NCBI GenBank assembly: GCA_047602645.1
Contig: JASGGU010000067.1
Location: 1-21,582 of the forward strand
DNA length: 21,582 nucleotides
Direction of reading: 5' to 3'
DNA from: JAEYFP01 sp047602645
Lineage (GTDB): Bacteria > Bacillota > Clostridia > Lachnospirales > Lachnospiraceae
The notes beneath the pieces are model-generated. The model had not been told where the DNA came from. It was given only the letters and a program-made list of their open reading frames with translations, and searched no databases. Below are positions 16,382 to 21,582 of the stretch, piece by piece (position 1 is the stretch's first letter; every line of letters starts with the position of its first letter). Both the position numbers and the translations under genes were made by a program.

Positions 16382-19030
16382 CTATTGATCTTGTTTCCTG
16401 CATACCCAGCTATATTGACCGCACCCTACCCGATAAATGACAGAGTGCTCCGTTTCCACCGGTTTTTTCAGCATAGCAGTTTGTCCGCTGCAAAAAATCC
16501 GGCACACCTGCCCGCATTTTTTTGGCAGTCGGACTTCGGCCCTCGTATTAAAAGGCACTTGTATCTCATAAAGAAACTGCTCCGGTTCCTGTCTCCAGGA
16601 AGAAACCACATGACCGTTCAGTACATCCATTTCCACATGAACCCACGGCAATTTTTCCGGTACCGACGGAGCCAGCAGCAGCTGTTGTAATCCTTCCCCG
16701 TCCTGGACAACCCGGATCCCTCCCAGATATTTATAGAACCAGACACAGGCAGCTGCCAGCATCGGCTGATTTCTGGAATTCATAATATTATTATCCCGAT
16801 CCGCTTCCCACCTCTCCCATATCGCAGTAGCGCCCTTTTTTAGCATATATCCAAAGCTCGGGGCCGTATCCGCCATCATCAGCTCATACGCCGTGTCATC
16901 CTCTCCGTTTTTGCAAAGAACCTCAAGCAGCGCCTTGGTGCCCATATTTCCTGTTGTCATATGGTAATTATGGGCTTTTATATCCTCCACAATATTTTTT
17001 ACAACAGCCGCTCTATTCTTCTCTTCCACAAGCCCCAGTTCCAGAGACAGCGCATTGGAACTTTGACTTCCTTGATCGTACTGTGCCGTAGATTTTTGAA
17101 AAAATCTTTGTTGATAGCTGTGATATACGGATTCCTTCAGACCGGAGAGATAACCGACATCCTCCCTTCCCAAAATTTCTGCCATTTCCTTTATCTGCGA
17201 AATAGAAAAATACAAGTAAGCTGTAGATACTAAGGTAGCCGTCACGTGTCTGGAGACCGCACCCGCACCATACTCTTCCGGATAACACTCTCCGGGAGGG
17301 CAGGCCCATTCTCCAAAACCAGTTCTGGAAATAAGCCAGTGATCTGCTTCCTTCAGCAATACCTGAAGATAGCGCAGCATATTGTCATACGTTTCTTCCA
17401 TCAGCCTTCGGTTCCCATAGACCTGATCCATAAGCCGCACGAGGCTAATCGGCGTATTTACCTGTGGATCACAAGGACGTCTTCCCCATCTGAAGGGCGC
17501 CGTATCCGCAAAATATCCCTTATCATTCTGCGTATCGTAAACATCCCACGCCCATTTTTCAAAAAAACTTCCCATATCGAAATGATAAGTGCAGCCCTCT
17601 GCCCGCGATGTCGTATCGGTGGTCCAGCCATGACGTTCATCTCGCTGTGCGGAATCCGTCGGTATTCCCATCAAATTACAGGCATCTGTATGCTTCATTA
17701 CCCTTGCCAGATCATTTAAAAACTCATTTCCGGAATCAAATCCGGCATTTTCTTTTAAGTCGCTGTGCACGAATTCCACAGTGAGCTTTTTGACACTCGC
17801 CTTCCCCTCCACCTGCACCGTAAAATACCGGAATCCATGATACGTAAACCGGGGCGCGTACTCTTCCTCTTTTCCGCCCTTCAAAATATAACTGTCTTCG
17901 CACCTCGCCAGCCGCAGCGGTACCCTGTCAAGGCATCCTTCTTCATTCAGCTCCTCTGCAAAGGAAAGAGTAATCATCGCCCCTGCTTCACCTGAAGCAC
18001 TGAGCCTAACCCAGCCTGTCTGATTTTTTCCCGCATCATACAGCAGGCTTTTGTCCTTGAGTCTCCCCAGATATTTTGGCTCGCTCCGGCCGATTCTGCG
18101 AACAGGCGGAAGAAGCTGACCTACTCGTCTGCCGCCCGGATCTTCCACCACCGTAGCCAAAATCCAACCGTTCGGCCGCTGATGCTCTTTCAAAAACCGA
18201 GGCTCATATTCAGGAGTATCCCACCCCTCCTTTTCCAGTCTCGCATCATAATCCTCGCCGTCATAAATGCTGTTATAAGTGATCGGACCCTTTGCCACAC
18301 ACCAACCGATTCCCCAGTCTGTGAATTCCTCCTGCCTGCTTCCGTCCTCATATTCAATATTTAACTGTACAAGTACCTTTGGCAGTCCCGCCCATCCGGT
18401 TCCTAAAATCAGACCGATTACATTTCCTTCCGTTTTGATATCCTCTGTTACATCATAAACGGAATAAAGCAGAGTTTTGCTGTAATCGCTCGGTGCCGGA
18501 TCCAGAACTTTGGTCCCGATTTTTTTTCCGTTCAAACGCAGCTCATAATAACCGGCACAGCACACATAGGCTCTTGCTGCAGCGATTTTCTTTTCCGATG
18601 TTTTAAAAAAATAACGCATTAAAATACCGTTTCCAATGAGTCCGCCCAGAAAGCTCATCCAGTTTCCCTTCCAATCCTCCAACCTCAACAGACCCATCTC
18701 AAACCAAGCCGGCTGACTGTATTCCGACACCTGATCCTGCTCATTCCAGATACGCACCTTCCAGTAAACTCTCAGTCCGCTCGTAAGCGTTTTGCCGCTG
18801 TATATAATTCCATAGCACCGGCTGCCAATGATCTTTCCCGTATTCCAGATATCATAAATTTCTCCCCGTAAATATTCCTGACTGGATGCAGCCACAATTT
18901 GATAGGCACTCTGATATCCATTTACCTGTTTACATTCTGTCTGCCAGCTAAATAAAGGATTCTCCTTCTGTACCCCCAAAGGCTCTCTCTCATATTCACA
19001 CCGCAGATTCACCGGAATATATTCGTTCAT
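16382..19030 (-). CDS. Alpha-L-rhamnosidase, glycoside hydrolase family 78, intracellular
   Basis: This enzyme hydrolyses terminal alpha-L-rhamnose from glycosides or oligosaccharides by inversion. It has 882 residues from the chosen start. The N-terminal domain opens with the family pattern (LRCEYEREPLGV, then NPLFSWQ), followed by beta-sandwich domains (ARAYVCCAGYYELRLNGKKIG) and an (alpha/alpha)6 catalytic barrel. In the GH78 signature DSAQRDERHGWTTD, Asp459, general acid Glu465, Trp469 and Asp472 are kept; the usual GWTGD reads GWTTD. The general base is Glu739 in GATAIWERWEAD. There is no signal peptide. ATG 19030 is preferred because AAGGAGG lies 6 bases upstream and homologues begin near there; the frame continues to 19156 without an SD. 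It is the first gene of a likely two-gene operon. Confidence 0.93.
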   Translation of the reverse strand: MNEYIPVNLRCEYEREPLGVQKENPLFSWQTECKQVNGYQSAYQIVAASSQEYLRGEIYDIWNTGKIIGSRCYGIIYSGKTLTSGLRVYWKVRIWNEQDQVSEYSQPAWFEMGLLRLEDWKGNWMSFLGGLIGNGILMRYFFKTSEKKIAAARAYVCCAGYYELRLNGKKIGTKVLDPAPSDYSKTLLYSVYDVTEDIKTEGNVIGLILGTGWAGLPKVLVQLNIEYEDGSRQEEFTDWGIGWCVAKGPITYNSIYDGEDYDARLEKEGWDTPEYEPRFLKEHQRPNGWILATVVEDPGGRRVGQLLPPVRRIGRSEPKYLGRLKDKSLLYDAGKNQTGWVRLSASGEAGAMITLSFAEELNEEGCLDRVPLRLARCEDSYILKGGKEEEYAPRFTYHGFRYFTVQVEGKASVKKLTVEFVHSDLKENAGFDSGNEFLNDLARVMKHTDACNLMGIPTDSAQRDERHGWTTDTTSRAEGCTYHFDMGSFFEKWAWDVYDTQNDKGYFADTAPFRWGRRPCDPQVNTPISLVRLMDQVYGNRRLMEETYDNMLRYLQVLLKEADHWLISRTGFGEWACPPGECYPEEYGAGAVSRHVTATLVSTAYLYFSISQIKEMAEILGREDVGYLSGLKESVYHSYQQRFFQKSTAQYDQGSQSSNALSLELGLVEEKNRAAVVKNIVEDIKAHNYHMTTGNMGTKALLEVLCKNGEDDTAYELMMADTAPSFGYMLKKGATAIWERWEADRDNNIMNSRNQPMLAAACVWFYKYLGGIRVVQDGEGLQQLLLAPSVPEKLPWVHVEMDVLNGHVVSSWRQEPEQFLYEIQVPFNTRAEVRLPKKCGQVCRIFCSGQTAMLKKPVETEHSVIYRVGCGQYSWVCRKQDQ

Positions 19031-19187
19031 TCCGCTCCTCCTTTTCTCCTGCTTACCATTAACAACCGGTAGCAGCCTCATTATCTCCGAGACCTTATTT
19101 TTACTCAATAAGAGAGAGTATAGATTTTGTATGTTTTTTATGGAAAACGGACGCAACTGACATCAAAAAAATTTCTGCACGAAATGA
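19031..19187. other. Divergent spacer between GH78 gene and Mg2+ ATPase leader
   Basis: This spacer must hold the minus-strand promoter of the GH78 operon. The region has AT-rich stretches with TATACT- and TACAAA-like elements around 19115-19135 (minus strand), but I see no convincing -35/-10 pair. No gene, and no repeat longer than a few bases, was found. Confidence 0.35.
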
Positions 19188-19216
19188 TTGACCTTTTCTT
19201 ATTATACTGCTACAAT
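19188..19216 (+). promoter_or_regulatory. Strong sigma-70/SigA-type promoter for the Mg2+ ATPase transcript
   Basis: The -35 TTGACC (19188-19193) and -10 TACAAT (19211-19216) are separated by exactly 17 bases; each matches the consensus at five of six positions. Transcription would start near 19223, leaving about 29 bases before the leader ORF and about 365 bases before the ATPase gene. A promoter this good ahead of a terminator suggests control after initiation. Confidence 0.85.
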
Positions 19217-19251
19217 GATGTCACATTTATAAGTCGAAAGGAAGTGAGACA

Positions 19252-19362
19252 ATGGACGGCAAACCCCGAAGTCCCAGAAACAGATTCAACCCCCAATGCG
19301 GGAATACTAACCAATGTACCGGTGCATATTACAGTCTGTTGTCCATTGTGCGTTTACGCTAA
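19252..19362 (+). CDS. 36-residue leader peptide upstream of the Mg2+ ATPase gene
   Basis: This is a short ORF with a proper SD (AAAGGAAG, 19237-19244) 7 bases before the ATG, placed right behind a strong promoter and ahead of an intrinsic terminator. The peptide begins MDGKPRSPRNRFNPQ and ends SLLSIVRLR. It has prolines at 5, 8 and 14, two cysteines, and a strongly basic character. It has no signal peptide. The likely role is regulatory: ribosome movement over it decides which RNA helices form. The ATG lies in a segment complementary both to the ORF's own 3' end (19337-19349) and to the terminator 5' arm (19387-19397). Salmonella MgtL, the leader of mgtA, is similarly short, with an acidic N-terminus and several prolines. 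The resemblance is of type, not clear homology. Confidence 0.65.
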   Translation: MDGKPRSPRNRFNPQCGNTNQCTGAYYSLLSIVRLR

Positions 19363-19383
19363 TGGTTTCTTGCCTGTGTAGTT

Positions 19384-19410
19384 GCCGCCGTCCATTGGGG
19401 CGGCTTTTTT
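19384..19410 (+). terminator. Intrinsic terminator (attenuator) in the leader of the Mg2+ ATPase gene
   Basis: GCCGCC (19384-19389) pairs with GGCGGC (19399-19404), with a CC/GG pair possible inside the loop, followed directly by six T residues (19405-19410). It lies 21 bases after the leader stop codon and about 180 bases before the ATPase start. Unregulated transcripts would therefore stop here. The bases 19387-19397 (GCCGTCCATTG) can instead pair perfectly with the leader start region 19250-19260, which would break this hairpin. Confidence 0.85.
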
Positions 19411-19450
19411 GTTATATAGGAAATTCCTTCGAATTACCTATATAACAAAA
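19407..19450 (+). repeat. Long AT-rich hairpin following the attenuator
   Basis: TTTTGTTATATAGG (19407-19420) and CCTATATAACAAAA (19437-19450) form a perfect 14-bp stem. After one A-A mismatch, AATTC (19422-19426) and GAATT (19431-19435) add 5 bp around a CTTC loop. Its 5' arm uses the last four T residues of the attenuator, so the two structures compete for those bases. No T-run follows, so it is not itself a terminator. It may serve in RNA processing or stability. Confidence 0.75.
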
Positions 19451-19456
19451 TTTAAT

Positions 19457-19468
19457 GCGCAGCTGCGC
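19457..19468. repeat. 12-base perfect palindrome GCGCAGCTGCGC
   Basis: This is a self-complementary GC-rich sequence in the leader between two larger hairpins. It could be a protein-binding site or an RNA dimer or kissing site. No function can be assigned. Confidence 0.4.
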
Positions 19469-19473
19469 GCGCG

Positions 19474-19534
19474 GAACAAAAGCTGTGCTGCCGGAGTATT
19501 TGACCGTGAGAGTGAGCGAAGCACACTTTTGTTC
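19474..19534 (+). repeat. Third leader hairpin upstream of the Mg2+ ATPase start
   Basis: GAACAAAAG (19474-19482) pairs with CTTTTGTTC (19526-19534), and TGTGCT (19484-19489) with AGCACA (19520-19525). This gives a 15-bp stem with one bulged C. The 30-base loop (19490-19519) is purine-rich. It ends 53 bases before the chosen start codon, so it does not directly cover the SD. Confidence 0.7.
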
Positions 19535-19587
19535 TTGCAATAAAGTGTTTTCGCCGGGGAATTCTTAAAAAGAAAGGAATGATTCCA

Positions 19588-21582
19588 GTGAACATCATGA
19601 ACAAAAAAAACTATGGCAGACAGCTGCAAAAAAATCAAAATGAAATCGAACGCATCCTTTGTTCTTATGCTCTTCTAACAGCAGAGGAGCTGTTCGAAAA
19701 CCTGTCTGCTGCGCAGACAGGACTTACAAATGAGGAAGCCGAAAGCAGGCAGGACGAATATGGAAAAAATATAATTGCTGCCGAAAACAAAAACACAACA
19801 TTGCACAGACTGTGCGAAGCAGTCATTAATCCTTTCAACATTATTTTACTGCTCGTGGCGGTTGTCACGTACTTTACGGATGTTGTGGCATCATTAGAAC
19901 CCGATTATCTCACCGCAGTTATTATTTTACTGCTCGTATTTTTATCCGGGTTGGTTGCCTTTATACAAAGCCAGCGCTCTAATGCTGCGGTTGAAGAATT
20001 ATTTCAAATGATTTCTAATAAAGCCGATGTATGGAGGGACGCACAACTGATTGAGATTCCTATGGACGAAGTTGTTCCCGGTGATATTGTACGGCTTTCG
20101 GCAGGTGATATGGTTCCTGCGGATGTGCGATTTTTGACTACAAAGGACACCTTTGTCGCTCAGGCGGCTTTGACAGGGGAATCCAACCCTGTGGAAAAAT
20201 TCAGCGGCATCCGGAACGAAGAGAATCGCGCACTAACGGATTTGCGCAACATCGGATTTATGGGATCGAACATTGTGGGCGGCAGCGCGACCGCAATTGT
20301 CCTTACAACCGGCAAAAATACTTATTTGGGATCGATGGCAAAGTCTTTGTCCGGCGACAGAGCTAAGACCAGCTTTGAACGGGGCGTAGACTCGGTCAGC
20401 AAACTGCTGATCCGCATGATGCTGATCATGGTTCCTATTGTGTTTTTTATTAACGGTTTCGCAAAAAATGACTGGCCCGGTGCACTCCTGTTTGCTGTGA
20501 GCATTGCAGTAGGACTCACGCCGGAAATGCTGCCCGTCATTATGACTTCTACGCTCGCCAAGGGTGCGGTTTCCATGTCTAAGCATAAGGTGATTGTCCG
20601 CACCCTTGGTGCAATACAGACGTTCGGAGAAATGGATGTGCTTTGTACCGATAAAACCGGCACGCTGACCGAAGATAGAATTGTGCTGGAAAAATATATG
20701 GATGTGCACGGCAAGGACGATGACAGGATTCTGCGTCAAGCTTACCTCAACAGCTATTTTCAGACCGGACTCAAAAACCTGATAGACATTGCCATAATCA
20801 ATCGGGCTATGCAAAACGGGCTGGAAGATATTCTGTCTTCTTACAATCGCGTTGATGAAATTCCTTTTGACTTCTCCCGCCGCAGAATGAGCGTAGTCCT
20901 GACGGATGGCAACGGCGGCAGACAGCTTATTACAAAGGGCGCAGTTGAAGAGATGATTGCAATCTCCTCTTTTGCAGAAATAAACGGATGTATTTTGCCT
21001 ATGGACGAAGAAACCCGCCATACGGTGCTTGCAACTTATCAAAAGCATAATACCGAAGGTCTGCGGATGATTGCCGTTGCACAAAAAAATGGGGTTCCCG
21101 AAAGCGGCGACTTCACTGTATCTGATGAAAGAGATCTGATTTTGATTGGCTTTGTAGGGTTTCTTGACCCGCCTAAGGAGAGTGCCGGGGCTGCTATTAA
21201 TGCACTTCTGAAGCACGGCGTACGCACCGTGGTACTTACCGGAGACAGCGAGGGCGTCGCCTTAAAGGTTTGCGGCAAAGTCGGGGTGAATACCTCTCGC
21301 CTCATAACAGGTCCCGCTATGGAGCAGATGGATGACAACGCACTAGTGAATGCAGTAAAAACCTGTGATTTATTTGCAAAACTTTCACCGTCTCAGAAGG
21401 AACGGGTAGTAAAAGCGTTCCAGACCGCAGGCCATACAGTCGGCTATATGGGCGACGGCATCAACGATGCACCTCCGCTGCGGCAGGCTGATGTTGGAAT
21501 TTCGGTGGACAGTGCAGTGGATATCGCCAAGGAAACCGCAGATATCATCCTGCTCAAAAAAGATTTAATGGTGCTTGAGGAG
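19588..21582 (+). CDS. mgtA: Magnesium-transporting P-type ATPase, MgtA/MgtB type (partial, C-terminus outside window)
   Basis: This is a P-type (IIIB) ATPase that imports Mg2+ across the cytoplasmic membrane. 665 codons are visible, of roughly 900 usual. In order: a cytoplasmic N-terminal region, membrane segments M1-M2 (about 83-130), the actuator domain with TGES (196-199), M3-M4 with LTPEMLP (310-316), phosphorylated Asp355 in DKTGTLT, the nucleotide-binding domain, and the hinge GDGINDAPPL (622-631). M5-M10 are off the right edge. LTPEMLP and the full hinge fit the MgtA/MgtB group better than Ca2+ or Na+ pumps. GTG 19588 is chosen because AGGA ends 9 bases upstream. ATG 19579 lies directly against that SD and ATG 19597 is 18 bases away. 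The roughly 365-base structured leader indicates control by attenuation. Confidence 0.92.
   Translation, partial: MNIMNKKNYGRQLQKNQNEIERILCSYALLTAEELFENLSAAQTGLTNEEAESRQDEYGKNIIAAENKNTTLHRLCEAVINPFNIILLLVAVVTYFTDVVASLEPDYLTAVIILLLVFLSGLVAFIQSQRSNAAVEELFQMISNKADVWRDAQLIEIPMDEVVPGDIVRLSAGDMVPADVRFLTTKDTFVAQAALTGESNPVEKFSGIRNEENRALTDLRNIGFMGSNIVGGSATAIVLTTGKNTYLGSMAKSLSGDRAKTSFERGVDSVSKLLIRMMLIMVPIVFFINGFAKNDWPGALLFAVSIAVGLTPEMLPVIMTSTLAKGAVSMSKHKVIVRTLGAIQTFGEMDVLCTDKTGTLTEDRIVLEKYMDVHGKDDDRILRQAYLNSYFQTGLKNLIDIAIINRAMQNGLEDILSSYNRVDEIPFDFSRRRMSVVLTDGNGGRQLITKGAVEEMIAISSFAEINGCILPMDEETRHTVLATYQKHNTEGLRMIAVAQKNGVPESGDFTVSDERDLILIGFVGFLDPPKESAGAAINALLKHGVRTVVLTGDSEGVALKVCGKVGVNTSRLITGPAMEQMDDNALVNAVKTCDLFAKLSPSQKERVVKAFQTAGHTVGYMGDGINDAPPLRQADVGISVDSAVDIAKETADIILLKKDLMVLEE

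Noticed and set aside
19031..19156. N-terminal extension of the GH78 gene to ATG 19156
   Set aside because: The added 42 residues have no SD or secretion signal, and run into the AT-rich promoter region; the strong SD serves ATG 19030.
19384..19578. Possible M-box (ykoK) Mg2+ riboswitch upstream of the ATPase gene
   Set aside because: The gene context would fit, but I could not find the conserved M-box core around AGGTGAGGCTCC or its three-helix layout. The visible structures are a simple terminator and separate hairpins. A covariance-model search would settle it.
20233..21216. Open frame of 327 codons on the minus strand
   Set aside because: It lies wholly inside the plus-strand Mg2+ ATPase frame, which shows all P-type motifs. 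The antisense protein has no recognisable domain and unusual composition.

Overview
The window looks like chromosomal DNA of a low-to-mid GC Bacillota, most probably a gut Clostridia member of the Lachnospiraceae type. This rests on YesM/YesN-type two-component pairs, CUT1 sugar ABC transporters without their own ATPase, intracellular glycosidases and strong AGGAGG Shine-Dalgarno (SD) sites. The taxonomic call is inference; no rRNA or other marker gene is present. No tRNA, CRISPR array, insertion sequence or phage gene was seen.

Layout. (1) Positions 1-908 (-) hold the N-terminal part of a sugar-binding lipoprotein. It is divergent from a sensor kinase and AraC-type response regulator pair (1101-4465, +), with a CcpA (cre)-like site between them. 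(2) Positions 4521-10394 (-) form one operon, read from right to left: sugar-binding lipoprotein, two CUT1 permeases, a GH43 beta-xylosidase-like enzyme and a zinc sorbitol/xylitol-type dehydrogenase. A strong GC-rich hairpin sits between the binding protein and the first permease. (3) A second regulator/kinase pair (10698-14025, +) is divergent from that operon, with gene order reversed relative to the first pair. (4) Positions 14016-19030 (-) carry a GH78 alpha-L-rhamnosidase followed by a roughly 774-residue protein of unrecognised family, probably a six-hairpin glycosidase. (5) From 19188 to the right edge (+) there is a promoter, a 36-codon leader ORF, an intrinsic terminator, two further hairpins and the first 665 codons of an MgtA-type Mg2+ P-type ATPase.

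How it works together. Regions 1-4 read as a locus for importing and degrading plant-derived oligosaccharides. Each two-component pair lies next to a divergent binding-protein gene and probably senses or controls that transporter. Imported xylosides and rhamnosides would be cut in the cytoplasm, since none of the glycosidases has a signal peptide. The dehydrogenase would act on a released polyol or sugar. Region 5 is functionally separate and holds the most striking signal. The start codon region of the leader ORF is perfectly complementary to the 5' arm of the terminator. It is also complementary to the 3' end of its own ORF. This is the layout of a translation-dependent transcription attenuator controlling Mg2+ uptake.
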